Numbered from the stretch's first letter, positions 7,377 through 16,311 are shown. The stretch is 64,000 bases of DNA from Paenibacillus polymyxa (GCF_018614975.1 NZ_JAGGNR010000047.1:1-64000), one strand, 5' to 3'. Numbers and translations: made by a program. Notes: generated by a model from the sequence alone, not told the origin.

Positions 7377-8411
7377 ATGACTACAGAAAATACGGCTTCA
7401 CTCCATAAAGAACACATCAATGACGTTAAGCTTTCCATCCTGGATCTGGCTCCTGTTGTTGTGGGTGCAACACCTGCTGATGCTTTGCGCAACAGTCTCG
7501 ATCTGGCACAGCATGCTGAGCGTTGGGGATATCACCGTTACTGGGTAGCTGAACATCACAACATGCCGGGTATTGCTTCTTCCGCAACTTCGGTCGTTAT
7601 TGGATATCTGGCTGGTGGAACCAAAACGATTCGTCTGGGTTCAGGAGGGATCATGCTGCCCAACCATGCACCGCTTGTCATCGCTGAGCAGTTCGGCACC
7701 CTGGAATCCTTGTATCCTGGCAGAATTGACCTGGGACTGGGTCGCGCACCAGGTAGTGACCGCCGTACATCGCTTGCGCTGCGCAAAGATCTCAACAGTG
7801 GGGAAGATTTCCCTGAGCTGTTGGCAGAACTTAGAGCATACTTTGATGCTTCGGCGACATCTTATCATGCGCCTGTTCGTGCAGTTCCTGGAGAAGGATT
7901 GAATATTCCAATTTACCTCTTGGGGTCCAGTGATTTCAGTGCACGTCTGGCAGGTCAGCTGGGATTGCCGTTTGCTTTTGCCAGCCACTTTTCGCCCGAT
8001 TACACCCGGATTGCACTGGAAACGTATCGAAACAACTTCCAACCATCTGATAGCTTGAAGGAGCCGCATGTGATTGTTGGTGTCAACGCTGTTGTTGCGG
8101 ATACAGACGAGGAAGCAGCATGGCTGGGTACAACGATGCAACAGCAGTTCCTGAACATTATTCGTGGCACAACGGGATTGGTACAGCCTCCGGCAGAGAT
8201 GGAAGGCAAATGGACGGATCGTGAGAAGGCTGGTGTGGAGCAAACGCTGAGGGCGGCTGTTAATGGTTCCCCAGAAACCGTACGTGGACAGCTGGAATCC
8301 TTCATCCGGCAGACGCAGGCAGATGAGCTAATTATTACGTCGATGATCTATGATCATAAGGCACGTCTGCATTCCTATGAGTTAATCGCACAATTGGCGG
8401 GAAAAGCTTAA
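7377..8411 (+). CDS. LLM class flavin-dependent oxidoreductase
   Basis: A 344-residue luciferase-like monooxygenase. Family landmarks: LSILDLAPVVVGATPADALRNSL at the N-terminus, RYWVAEHHNMPGIASSA, the IRLGSGGIMLPNHAPLVIAEQFGTL strand and GRIDLGLGRAPGSD. This is the MsnO8-like subgroup that uses reduced FMN, usually on small organic substrates; the true substrate is unknown. GAGGAG precedes the ATG. It follows an ArsR regulator by 159 bases, with a candidate operator in between, and ends in a GC-rich terminator. Confidence 0.92.
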   Translation: MTTENTASLHKEHINDVKLSILDLAPVVVGATPADALRNSLDLAQHAERWGYHRYWVAEHHNMPGIASSATSVVIGYLAGGTKTIRLGSGGIMLPNHAPLVIAEQFGTLESLYPGRIDLGLGRAPGSDRRTSLALRKDLNSGEDFPELLAELRAYFDASATSYHAPVRAVPGEGLNIPIYLLGSSDFSARLAGQLGLPFAFASHFSPDYTRIALETYRNNFQPSDSLKEPHVIVGVNAVVADTDEEAAWLGTTMQQQFLNIIRGTTGLVQPPAEMEGKWTDREKAGVEQTLRAAVNGSPETVRGQLESFIRQTQADELIITSMIYDHKARLHSYELIAQLAGKA

Positions 8412-8463
8412 TCTTCATTTTCAGTGTAAAAGCTGGCTTAATGGTAAGTTAGGATACAAATTT

Positions 8464-8496
8464 ACGGTTCGTCTCCCAGTGAGGCGGGCCGTTTTT
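8464..8496 (+). terminator. Terminator after the LLM oxidoreductase
   Basis: Inverted arms ACGG..CGTCTC and GAGGCG..CCGT (8464-8492) followed by TTTTT. Confidence 0.75.
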
Positions 8497-8725
8497 GAAT
8501 AGGGAGATTTTGCAAATGATTCGTGTTGAGCAGAAGACTCATTTTGGGGTAAAATGACTTTACCGGTTTGATTTGAAACGGTTAATTAGCATCATACGTA
8601 TAAATCCAGAGTGTTATACATATGTTGGCTTGTACAAGATACTTTTTTATTCGGTGTATGGGGCATTTATCTAGCTTTTCAGTTTAGTTTTGATTAAGGG
8701 TCATAAAAGAGAGGATGATACGCCT
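8497..8725. other. Intergenic stretch before the AI-2E permease
   Basis: About 230 AT-rich bases with no gene-like frame; it presumably holds the promoter of the permease, but no clear -35/-10 pair stood out. Confidence 0.4.
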
Positions 8726-9886
8726 ATGGAGCAACCTGAGCAACCCCGCGTTTGGCCGGATCGGTTCAAGCGATTTTTCCTGAACAACAAGTTTGTCTTA
8801 TTTTTGTTAATTCTGCTGTTGGTGGGACTGAACGTGATGGTACTGACCAAAGTATCCTTTGTTCTTCATCCGCTCGCAGTACTCATCAAGACCATTGTGC
8901 TACCTATTATTCTGTCAGGCATACTTTACTACCTGCTGAATCCAATTGTCGATGTCATGGAAAGATCGAAGATTAAGCGTGGCTGGTCCATTCTGATCCT
9001 TTATCTTGCGATTGGAGGTGTTCTGACAATCGTGGTGCTGGCAGTCATTCCGGTTGTACGGAACCAGATTATGGGGCTGATCGAAAATTTCCCAACATAC
9101 AGTGAGACGGTAAAACTGCAGTTTGAGGAGCTTACGGGCAGTAAATTGTTCGGTCAGTTCCAGGAGACAATGAATCTGAATTCTCAGAATTGGTGGGGAA
9201 CAATCTCCCAAAAGGCTACTGAAATTCTGAACTCGACCTGGACCAGATTGGGCGGTTTCCTTGGAGCTTTCACTGAGACTGTGCTGTCCATCGTAACGGT
9301 TCCGTTCATTCTGTTCTATCTGCTGAAAGACGGCAAGAAGCTGCCAGCGAAAATTCTGTCTTTCCTGCCGATCAAGAGCCGTACAGGTGCAATGCATGTG
9401 CTGGAAGACATCAATCACCAGATCAGTTCATTCATTCGTGGACAGATTATCGTCAGCTTCTGCATCGGTATCCTGCTCTACATCGGTTATATGATCATTG
9501 GTCTGGATTATGCCTTGATTCTTGCCATTATCGCATCGTTCACGAGTGTTGTTCCGTATCTGGGACCAGCAATTGCAATTACACCTGCGTTGATCGTAGC
9601 CCTGGTTACTTCGCCGGTGATGCTGCTGAAGATGGTTGCCGTATGGACAATCGTACAGCTAATCGAGGGTAAATTCATCTCACCACAGATCATGGGCAAA
9701 ACGCTGAAGATTCATCCCATCACGATTATCTTTGTCATTCTGACTTCGGGTAATCTGTTTGGAGTCGTAGGCATTCTGCTCGCTGTTCCAGGATACGCGG
9801 TGCTGAAAGTATGTGTATCGCATATCTTCAACTGGTTCAAGGACAGATCCGGCCTGTACGATCCGAACAAAAACAATCTTTTATAA
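8726..9886 (+). CDS. AI-2E family transporter (membrane permease)
   Basis: A 386-residue membrane protein of the AI-2E/PerM/YtvI family. It has an early pair of helices, a soluble middle region with the repeated LxxxFP-type segments (IENFPTYSETVKLQFEELTG), and the highly conserved C-terminal block GLDYALILAIIASFTSVVPYLGP with VQLIEGKFISPQIMGK. Family members are implicated in export of signalling molecules or ions; AI-2 transport is not general. ATG at 8726 with GAGG 11 bases upstream is preferred over an upstream TTG that lacks a ribosome site. Confidence 0.9.
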   Translation: MEQPEQPRVWPDRFKRFFLNNKFVLFLLILLLVGLNVMVLTKVSFVLHPLAVLIKTIVLPIILSGILYYLLNPIVDVMERSKIKRGWSILILYLAIGGVLTIVVLAVIPVVRNQIMGLIENFPTYSETVKLQFEELTGSKLFGQFQETMNLNSQNWWGTISQKATEILNSTWTRLGGFLGAFTETVLSIVTVPFILFYLLKDGKKLPAKILSFLPIKSRTGAMHVLEDINHQISSFIRGQIIVSFCIGILLYIGYMIIGLDYALILAIIASFTSVVPYLGPAIAITPALIVALVTSPVMLLKMVAVWTIVQLIEGKFISPQIMGKTLKIHPITIIFVILTSGNLFGVVGILLAVPGYAVLKVCVSHIFNWFKDRSGLYDPNKNNLL

Positions 9887-9966
9887 CCAAAGTGGCAAGC
9901 TCCTATTGATCGGTAATTAGAAGATTTAGTCACTTTGTATTCTGTATAAAACGGTACCCTTACCAA

Positions 9967-10013
9967 GAAGAACCCCCGTCCATCGGCATATAGCCGAGAG
10001 GCGGGGGTTCTTC
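9967..10013. terminator. Bidirectional terminator between convergent genes
   Basis: Perfect 12 bp arms GAAGAACCCCCG (9967-9978) and CGGGGGTTCTTC (10002-10013). It separates the plus-strand permease from the minus-strand metal regulator. Confidence 0.88.
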
Positions 10014-10037
10014 TGCATGAACAAGCTTGGCTGCTGC

Positions 10038-10409
10038 CTAGCTGTGTTTAATATGCTGGAGCGTTTGCAGGAAAATCTGCTCAATGTGAGCATCATCCAG
10101 AGAGTAGTACACCGTCTTGCCTTCCTTGCGCCGCTTGACGATCCGCATGTTGCGGAGAGAACGCAGCTGGTGTGAAATGGCCGACTGCCCCATGTCGAGC
10201 AGAACCGTCAGGTCATGAACACATAATTCCTTCTGTAACAGAGCATCAATAATACGTAGACGTGTGGGGTCGCTGAATGCCTTGAACCAATCTGCCATCT
10301 CGGAAGACGTCTCCCGATCTATGAGTGAAGTGCGAATCGTCTGCACGTCGGCTTCAGTACCTGAGCAGGCTGCATCACATTCGCTTGGTGCTTTAACTGG
10401 TTGTTCCAT
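10038..10409 (-). CDS. ArsR/SmtB family metal sensor (Zn/Cd type)
   Basis: A 123-residue SmtB/CzrA-like repressor. The recognition region QSAISHQLRSLRNMRIV is standard. The C-terminal helix carries the complete alpha-5 zinc site D-x-H-x10-H-x2-H (DAH ... HIKH). A second possible site comes from C11 and C15 near the N-terminus with ELCVHDL in helix 3, equivalent to the alpha-3N site of SmtB/CadC. It is divergent from a Zn/Cd P-type ATPase whose leader contains an SmtB-type 6-8-6 dyad. Expected behaviour: apo-protein represses, zinc or cadmium releases. Ribosome site GGTGATAGGAA. Confidence 0.92.
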   Translation of the reverse strand: MEQPVKAPSECDAACSGTEADVQTIRTSLIDRETSSEMADWFKAFSDPTRLRIIDALLQKELCVHDLTVLLDMGQSAISHQLRSLRNMRIVKRRKEGKTVYYSLDDAHIEQIFLQTLQHIKHS

Positions 10410-10517
10410 TTCCTATCACCGCCTATGTTAACAACTATAGCTCTATTATATCCAAAACCCGCCTAAAGCGAAATGATTACTATTAGCATAATCTGTATGA
10501 AAGATCAACAACGATTG

Positions 10518-10581
10518 TTGACACTCATGTTTAGGCGTGCATATAATAGGGGTAACCAAACATATGAATGAGTGCTCATAT
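10518..10581 (+). promoter_or_regulatory. Promoter and SmtB-type operator of the metal ATPase
   Basis: A near-ideal promoter TTGACA (10518-10523), 18 bases, TATAAT (10542-10547). Just downstream lies ATATGA (10562-10567), 8 bases, TCATAT (10576-10581), the form of SmtB/CzrA operators. Binding there would block transcription right after initiation. Confidence 0.8.
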
Positions 10582-10636
10582 ATTGAATGCAATTGAATGA
10601 TAACATCGTTTTTGTACTGCAAAGGGGAGAATTCAC

Positions 10637-12982
10637 ATGGGAACCGGACAGGAACAGGTGAAAAGGGAACTGCTGCTTGATGGACTGGATTGTGCGAATT
10701 GCGCATTAAAGATCGAGAATGGCGTCAAAAAAATTAAGGGCATTAACGAATGCTCTGTCAATTTTGTTACCAAAACATTATCGCTACACACCACTTCCGA
10801 TATGGATGAACAGGTAGTGGAAGAAGCGAAGCGCAAAGTGCTTCGGCTGGAGCCGCATATTCGCATTTCGGAAAAAGGAAAACACGTGAACGGACAAGTG
10901 CACACCCATACAGGGAGTGCGGCTGGTTCGCATGACCACATTCATGACCATACAAGACATGATCATGGACACTCACATTCACATGACAAACACTCGCATC
11001 ATGATCACGGAGATTCAGAGGGACACACACATGGTCATGTGCATGAGCACGGAATTCATGCTGGACATGATCACAGCCATACCCATGATGATGCCCATGC
11101 AGGCCATTCGCATGAACATGGTGCAGGACAGACAAAAGTGTTGCTTGCTCGTCTTGCTGTCGGTTCTGTGTTGCTCGCAGCCGCAATCTGGTCGCCGCTG
11201 GAGGGCTGGGCACAATTTGCTCTCTATGCGCTAGCTTATCTGATTGCCGGGGGAGATATCGTGCTCCAGGCGTCCAAAAACATCATTCGCGGGCAGGTAT
11301 TCGATGAATACTTCCTGATGTCCGTGGCTACTTTGGGAGCCTTTGCCATTGGAGAGTATCCGGAAGGGGTAGCGGTCATGCTCTTCTATCAGCTCGGGGA
11401 GCTGTTTCAGGGTATGGCGGTTAATCGGTCACGCAAGTCGATTCAGTCACTGATGGACATTCGCCCGGACTACGCGAATATCCTGACGGGTTCGGGTGAC
11501 GAGACACGGCGTGTATCTCCGGAAGACGTAAGGATCGGTGATCGTATTGTTGTGAAAGCAGGAGAGCGAGTACCGCTGGATGGTATCGTTAGAGCTGGGC
11601 GTTCTATGGTGGACACTTCTGCTCTGACAGGTGAATCGGTACCTCGTGAGCTGGAGTCCGGAAGTGATGTACTGAGTGGATTTGTGAACAAAAATGGTAT
11701 GTTGACGATTGAAGTTACCAAAACGTTTGGTGAATCAACGGTATCCAAAATTTTGGACCTGGTGCAGAACGCGAGCAGCCGGAAAGCGAAAACAGAACAT
11801 TTTATCAGTAAATTCGCTCGTTATTACACACCGGTTGTTGTTATCCTTGCGGCCGTGATTGCATTTGTTCCGCCGTTGTTACTTAGTGGTGCAACATTTG
11901 CCGATTGGATCTATCGTGCGTTGGTCTTCCTGGTTATCTCATGCCCTTGTGCGCTGGTGGTCTCTATTCCACTTGGATTCTTTGGTGGTATCGGAGCAGC
12001 TTCACGTAACGGGATTCTTGTCAAAGGCAGTAACTACCTTGAAGCGTTGAACGATGTGAAAATCGTTGTTTTTGATAAAACGGGTACACTCACCAAAGGT
12101 GTATTCAAAGTAACAGCCATTCGTCCCGAAGGTGGACGTACGGAAGATGAACTGATGAAGCTGGCAGCCATTGCAGAAGCCAATTCCAATCATCCGATTG
12201 CCGAATCCATTCGTGCAGCTTGGGGCAAAGCCATTCCCACGCAAGGTGTGGAAGGTTATGATGAAGTTGCCGGACATGGGATCAAGGTGAGTGTGGATGG
12301 TCGGGAAGTGCTGGCAGGCAACGCCAAATTAATGGAGCAGGCGGGTATAGCGTATAGCACTCCAGAGACGGCAGGAACAATAGTCCACGTTGCTGAAGCA
12401 GACACGTATGTTGGTCATCTGATCATTGCTGACGAAGTGAAGGATGATGCAGCCGCGGCCATTCGGGCACTGAAGAAGCTCGGCATCCGCAAAACGGTCA
12501 TGCTGACAGGTGATGCCAAAGCTGTGGGTGAAGCGGTAGGACGCGAGTTGGGTGTAGATGAGATCTACGCTGAATTGCTGCCACAGGATAAAGTCGAACG
12601 ACTGGAGCAACTGGAAGCTGCCAAATCTCCGAAGGAGAAAATGGTGTTTGTCGGTGATGGCATCAACGATACACCTGTGCTGGCTCGTGCCGACGTGGGC
12701 GTGGCCATGGGTGGACTCGGCTCGGATGCTGCGATTGAAGCGGCAGATGTGGTCATCATGACAGATGAACCATCAAAACTTGCGAGTGCAATCCGCATTG
12801 CAAAGCGTACACGAATGATTGTATGGCAAAATATCGCGTTTGCTCTGGGGGTTAAAGCGATCTTCCTGCTACTCGGTGTGTTTGGCATAGCTACCATGTG
12901 GGAAGCGGTATTCTCGGATGTCGGTGTCACGGTGCTGGCTGTCCTGAACGCCATGCGTGTACTTCGTGTGAAGAATATCTAA
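10637..12982 (+). CDS. Heavy-metal translocating P-type ATPase (Zn/Cd/Pb type)
   Basis: A 781-residue P1B-type ATPase. Domains in order: HMA domain with GLDCANC (C19, C22); a histidine-rich stretch of about 85 residues (~84-167) containing roughly 30 His; transmembrane helices; TGES actuator loop; the SCPCALV metal-binding helix; the DKTGTLTKG phosphorylation site; the HP motif (SNHPIAESI); GDGINDTPVL hinge; and a last helix with DVGVTVLAVLNAMR, the Asp-containing signature of the zinc/cadmium class. It should export Zn2+ and Cd2+ across the cytoplasmic membrane. It is controlled by the divergent SmtB-like repressor. AAAGGGGAG precedes the ATG. Confidence 0.95.
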   Translation: MGTGQEQVKRELLLDGLDCANCALKIENGVKKIKGINECSVNFVTKTLSLHTTSDMDEQVVEEAKRKVLRLEPHIRISEKGKHVNGQVHTHTGSAAGSHDHIHDHTRHDHGHSHSHDKHSHHDHGDSEGHTHGHVHEHGIHAGHDHSHTHDDAHAGHSHEHGAGQTKVLLARLAVGSVLLAAAIWSPLEGWAQFALYALAYLIAGGDIVLQASKNIIRGQVFDEYFLMSVATLGAFAIGEYPEGVAVMLFYQLGELFQGMAVNRSRKSIQSLMDIRPDYANILTGSGDETRRVSPEDVRIGDRIVVKAGERVPLDGIVRAGRSMVDTSALTGESVPRELESGSDVLSGFVNKNGMLTIEVTKTFGESTVSKILDLVQNASSRKAKTEHFISKFARYYTPVVVILAAVIAFVPPLLLSGATFADWIYRALVFLVISCPCALVVSIPLGFFGGIGAASRNGILVKGSNYLEALNDVKIVVFDKTGTLTKGVFKVTAIRPEGGRTEDELMKLAAIAEANSNHPIAESIRAAWGKAIPTQGVEGYDEVAGHGIKVSVDGREVLAGNAKLMEQAGIAYSTPETAGTIVHVAEADTYVGHLIIADEVKDDAAAAIRALKKLGIRKTVMLTGDAKAVGEAVGRELGVDEIYAELLPQDKVERLEQLEAAKSPKEKMVFVGDGINDTPVLARADVGVAMGGLGSDAAIEAADVVIMTDEPSKLASAIRIAKRTRMIVWQNIAFALGVKAIFLLLGVFGIATMWEAVFSDVGVTVLAVLNAMRVLRVKNI

Positions 12983-13001
12983 GTTTACGAAACGATCCAG
13001 G

Positions 13002-13032
13002 CGGCTCTTCGTATATACGTAGAGCCGTTTTT
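13002..13032 (+). terminator. Terminator after the metal ATPase
   Basis: CGGCTCT (13002-13008) pairs with AGAGCCG (13021-13027), followed by TTTTTAT. Confidence 0.85.
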
Positions 13033-13062
13033 ATATTTTTATGTAGATAAGTCTAACTAGAC

Positions 13063-13212
13063 ATTTACACGAGAACGGAGAGGACAGAAATAACCTGAAG
13101 AAGCGAAGCGTTCGCCTTTATCCCCGGATTTTCCCCTTTCAATAGGGAATTAAAAAAATCTGGGGGTAACAGTGATCGGAAGGTTATTCTGTCATCGGAA
13201 TGTTAGTGTAAG
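13063..13212 (+). repeat. Structured dispersed repeat, copy 1
   Basis: About 150 bp bounded by ATTTACAC (13063-13070) and GTGTAA (13206-13211). Inside: an outer stem ACAGAAATAACCT (13084) with AGGTTATTCTGT (ending 13192), a small hairpin GCGAAGCGTTCGC (13103-13115), and a long arm TATCCCCGGATTT with AAATCTGGGGGTA. A second copy at 20845-20991 keeps the same fold with different bases in the outer stem. Both copies lie ~40 bp upstream of a membrane-protein gene in the same orientation. Confidence 0.85.
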
Positions 13213-13249
13213 CAGGTCCATGGAAGACAACAGTGAAGGGGCGAACGTT

Positions 13250-13606
13250 TTGACAGGAGCAGTAGTAGGGATCATTATCGGAGTGTGTTATTTCATTCTG
13301 GGGTTCATGGTGTTCAAAAAACCACCGAAAATGATTAACGGAATATATGGTTATCGGACCCCGCGTGCAATGAGTAACCCCGAGCTATGGGACGAAGCGC
13401 AAAAGTATAGCGCCAACCTGATGATGCAATTTGGTGTGATTATTACGATATTTGGTATTATCGGTTTCTGGCTTACAGATGTACGAGCGTTGGTACTGAG
13501 TCTGGTTGCTACAGGATTCTATACGTTCAGACTGTTTACCAGAGTGGAAGGCCGTCTGAAGCAAATGCAGCGTGCTCAACAGCAACAGAATGAGCAGAAT
13601 GTTTAA
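13250..13606 (+). CDS. SdpI/YhfL family small membrane protein
   Basis: A ~118-residue membrane protein with about three helices. The motif FMVFKKPPKMINGIYGYRT with PELWDEAQKY is the SdpI-type signature (iN..iGYRT..s..n...W..A). SdpI-like proteins act as immunity or signal-sensing membrane proteins; the smaller members such as this one are uncharacterised. I choose the TTG at 13250 because GAAGGGG lies 8 bases upstream and the first helix then begins at once; an ATG at 13220 is the alternative. The repeat at 13063-13212 ends just upstream. Confidence 0.8.
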   Translation: MTGAVVGIIIGVCYFILGFMVFKKPPKMINGIYGYRTPRAMSNPELWDEAQKYSANLMMQFGVIITIFGIIGFWLTDVRALVLSLVATGFYTFRLFTRVEGRLKQMQRAQQQQNEQNV

Positions 13607-13634
13607 GGTAAAATGAATGAATAGTGTACAGAGG

Positions 13635-13671
13635 AAGACCTGCGTGTGCGTGTGAAGCGGGTCTTTTTTTG
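13635..13671 (+). terminator. Terminator after the SdpI-like gene
   Basis: AAGACCtGC and GCgGGTCTT arms (13635-13665) followed by an 8-T run. Confidence 0.8.
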
Positions 13672-13731
13672 TTGAAATAGAAATTATAGAGGCTGTTTAA
13701 CTTGCCAAGACTCCATGCATAAAATCTAACG

Positions 13732-13760
13732 TTGACGTTAACGTTAATATTATATATAAT
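13732..13760 (+). promoter_or_regulatory. Promoter with overlapping palindrome upstream of merR
   Basis: TTGACG (13732-13737), 17 bases, TATAAT (13755-13760). The -35 is the left edge of a near-perfect 16 bp palindrome (TTGACGTTAACGTTAA, one mismatch), so the MerR protein encoded downstream probably regulates itself here. Confidence 0.65.
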
Positions 13761-13801
13761 TATGTACATAACATTATAGACATATGAAAGAGGTGAGGGA
13801 A

Positions 13802-14254
13802 ATGAGTTTATATAAAATTGACGACGTAGCCAAGGAAAGCGGTTTGACCAAGCGAACCATTCGGTATTATGAAGAGATTGGTGTCATGCCTTCACCTCAG
13901 CGGACAGATGGCGGTACGCGATTGTACACTCGGGAGGATATCGATTATCTGAAGAAGGTGGTTCGCGCCAAAGAGGTACTTGGATTCTCCCTTCAGGAGT
14001 TACATACCTATGTGGCAACGGCAGATGCCTTGAACGAACAACGTTTTGACTACCAGCAGACGACCGAAGTAAGAGAACGGATCGAGAAGCTTACCACGAT
14101 GGAAACAACGCTGGATGGTCAATTGTTACTGCTTGAGCAGAAACTTCAGAGCATACATGCCGTACAGACTGAACTGGAAGAGCTGCGTGAACGCGTTCGG
14201 AGTGGTATTCAGAAGTTACAGGCACATGATCCGCAGAGTGATGAAGATGGCTAA
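13802..14254 (+). CDS. MerR family transcriptional regulator
   Basis: A 150-residue regulator: MerR helix-turn-helix YKIDDVAKESGLTKRTIRYYEEIGVMPSPQR, wing (GGTRLYTREDIDYLKKV), then a coiled coil of ~70 residues with no cysteine or effector domain. This is the short MerR type (YfmP/YhbI-like) that usually controls an adjacent efflux gene. Strong ribosome site GAGGTGAGGGAA. The next gene is an MFS exporter 220 bases downstream, and a palindrome overlaps its own promoter. Confidence 0.9.
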   Translation: MSLYKIDDVAKESGLTKRTIRYYEEIGVMPSPQRTDGGTRLYTREDIDYLKKVVRAKEVLGFSLQELHTYVATADALNEQRFDYQQTTEVRERIEKLTTMETTLDGQLLLLEQKLQSIHAVQTELEELRERVRSGIQKLQAHDPQSDEDG

Positions 14255-14346
14255 CCGAATTAACATCTAATATTTAATAAACAAAACTGTATACACATAA
14301 TCGCTACATGAGTGAGCACCATAGAACCTGTGGCGATCCTGTACAA

Positions 14347-14373
14347 ACACCGGATGTTCCGGTGTCGTTTTGT
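14347..14373 (+). terminator. Terminator or attenuator between merR and the MFS gene
   Basis: ACACCGGA (14347-14354) and TCCGGTGT (14358-14365) with a 3-base loop, then CGTTTTGTT. It may limit read-through from merR into the exporter. Confidence 0.7.
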
Positions 14374-14474
14374 TACCTCTATTCATGAAAATGAACGCGA
14401 TGTTTTCGTTGTTTTCACGGTCATTTTCAAATATAAAGCTTAACCACATAAATGATTCACAGGAGGAATTACGT

Positions 14475-15695
14475 ATGAAAAGAGAGCCATCATTACCGGA
14501 CGAATTGCCGTCATCACGTGGGGGCTTGCTGTCTCAACCGAGAGCGGTATGGGCGGTCGCCTTTGCATGTATCATCTCCTTTATGGGTCTGGGTCTGGTT
14601 GACCCGATCCTGCCCGCGATTGCAGATCAGCTGCATGCTTCCAAAAGCCAGGTGTCGCTGCTATTTACCAGTTATAATGCTGTAACCGGGGTGGCGATGC
14701 TGATTACAGGTGTCGTATCCAGCCGGATTGGTGTGAAGTGGACGCTGCTTAGCGGCATATTGTTGATTATTATCTTCTCCTTCCTCGGCGGTACCTCAGA
14801 CACGGTAGGTGCACTGGTTGGTTACCGTGGCGGTTGGGGACTGGGTAATGCTTTGTTCATCGCAACGGCGTTATCCGCCATTGTGGGACTATCCACGTCG
14901 GGGACAGCCAAAGCGATTATTTTGTACGAAGCAGCGCTTGGCCTCGGGATTGCGGTTGGACCGCTGCTTGGTGGTGAGCTGGGGTCCATCTCTTGGCGTG
15001 GCCCATTCTACGGCGTAGCTGTTCTGATGGCAATTGCGTTTATCAGCATTACATTTATGTTGCCCAAGATGGCCAAACCGAAAACACGCAGTTCTTTGTC
15101 CGATCCGTTCAAAGCATTAAGTTATCCTTCACTGAAAACATTGGCGATTACCGCCTTCCTGTATAATTTTGGTTTCTTTACTTTGATGGCTTATTCACCT
15201 TATGTGATGAATTTGGATGAGCACGGCTTGGGTTATGTATTCTTTGGTTGGGGACTGATGCTGGCCATTACGTCGGTATTCGTGGCACCAAGATTACAAC
15301 GCCGATTCGGATCGGTTCCGTCCATGAGTGTCATGCTTACATTGTTCGCGATTGATCTCGTTGTTATGGCTATTGGTACGGTGATGGGTTCACCAACTAC
15401 CGTTATTGTGGCAGTCATAGTGGCGGGAATCTTCCTTGGGATTAACAACACATTGATTACAACGGCTGTTATGGAAGCTGCACCTGTGGAGCGTTCTGTT
15501 GCTTCTGCTGCATACAGCTTCGTTCGTTTCCTGGGTGGTGCACTTGCTCCATGGCTTGCAGGTAAATTATCCGAGTGGTTCCTGCCGGAAACGCCGTTTT
15601 ATTTTGGCGCATTAATGGTTCTGATTGGTGTCGTGGTACTGCTGATACGGCGTCACCATCTGCGGGATATCGATTCTGCCATTACATCTCATTAA
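14475..15695 (+). CDS. MFS transporter (drug efflux type)
   Basis: A 406-residue, 12-helix major facilitator. It has the drug/H+ antiporter motifs near helix 1 (GLGLVDPILPAIADQL), between helices 2 and 3 (GVVSSRIGVKWTLL, motif A-like) and in helix 5 (LGLGIAVGPLLGGELG, motif C). Strong AGGAGGAATT ribosome site; the frame is open further upstream but those ATGs have none and overlap the terminator. It is followed 18 bases later by a UspA gene that has an almost identical 16-base ribosome-site block, so the two are probably co-transcribed. Confidence 0.92.
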   Translation: MKREPSLPDELPSSRGGLLSQPRAVWAVAFACIISFMGLGLVDPILPAIADQLHASKSQVSLLFTSYNAVTGVAMLITGVVSSRIGVKWTLLSGILLIIIFSFLGGTSDTVGALVGYRGGWGLGNALFIATALSAIVGLSTSGTAKAIILYEAALGLGIAVGPLLGGELGSISWRGPFYGVAVLMAIAFISITFMLPKMAKPKTRSSLSDPFKALSYPSLKTLAITAFLYNFGFFTLMAYSPYVMNLDEHGLGYVFFGWGLMLAITSVFVAPRLQRRFGSVPSMSVMLTLFAIDLVVMAIGTVMGSPTTVIVAVIVAGIFLGINNTLITTAVMEAAPVERSVASAAYSFVRFLGGALAPWLAGKLSEWFLPETPFYFGALMVLIGVVVLLIRRHHLRDIDSAITSH

Positions 15696-15713
15696 TTCAC
15701 AGGAGGAATTGCA

Positions 15714-16136
15714 ATGCTGAAACGTATATTGGTTGCTGTTGATGGTTCGGAACATGCGCATAAGGCTGTGGAACAAGCACTGATCCTGGCTGAAGATATG
15801 AAACAACCCGCAAGCCTGTTGATCGTGCATGTTAATCCCGCTATCTCTATTAGTGAACCTGCATTGGGTGTTGATCTGGAAGCTCGGATTGCCGAAGAAG
15901 GGCAGTATATCATAGAACCAGTGACCAGACAGTTGTCCGGACGCGAAGTTGCATATGAGACATTGCTGATTGCGGGTGATCCCGTTAATGAGATCTGCCG
16001 TGTGGCGCGTGAACGAGATTGTGGAATGATCGTGATGGGTACAGGCGGGAAAGGCATGCTGGCAGAGATGATCGTGGGCAGTGTCAGCCATGGCGTGTTA
16101 AAACATGCAGAGTGCCCCGTCCTGACGGTTAAATAG
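15714..16136 (+). CDS. Universal stress protein (UspA family)
   Basis: A 140-residue single UspA domain: N-terminal LKRILVAVDGSEHAHKAVEQAL, and the ATP-binding G-x2-G-x9-G-S/T signature GTGGKGMLAEMIVGSVSHGVLKHAECPVLTV at the C-terminus, so it is of the nucleotide-binding kind. UspA proteins are cytoplasmic and support survival under stress. Ribosome site AGGAGGAATT, in the same operon as the MFS exporter. Confidence 0.93.
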   Translation: MLKRILVAVDGSEHAHKAVEQALILAEDMKQPASLLIVHVNPAISISEPALGVDLEARIAEEGQYIIEPVTRQLSGREVAYETLLIAGDPVNEICRVARERDCGMIVMGTGGKGMLAEMIVGSVSHGVLKHAECPVLTVK

Positions 16137-16311
16137 GTTGTGAAATCCTTTATAATGCAATAGCTCAAGATTGCCACAATGGCTCATCAGGTACGTTACA
16201 AGCTATGATTGCCGCATAGCGTAGTGGGTTGATGGCACGTAAATAGTGTATAAATAGATTATATAAATTGAACTGAACTTTTAGTATCTAAAAGGATGGA
16301 GGACGCAGCAT

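Noticed and set aside
10767..11234. His/Met-rich frames in other phases over the metal ATPase
   Set aside because: They result from the repetitive CAT/GAC codons of the His-rich stretch, not from separate genes.
13172..13249. N-terminal extension of the SdpI-like protein
   Set aside because: The extension overlaps the structured repeat and encodes no membrane-protein-like sequence; a TTG with GAAGGGG fits better.
15612..16177. Two long minus-strand frames opposite uspA
   Set aside because: Antisense shadows without ribosome sites; the UspA signatures on the plus strand are unambiguous.
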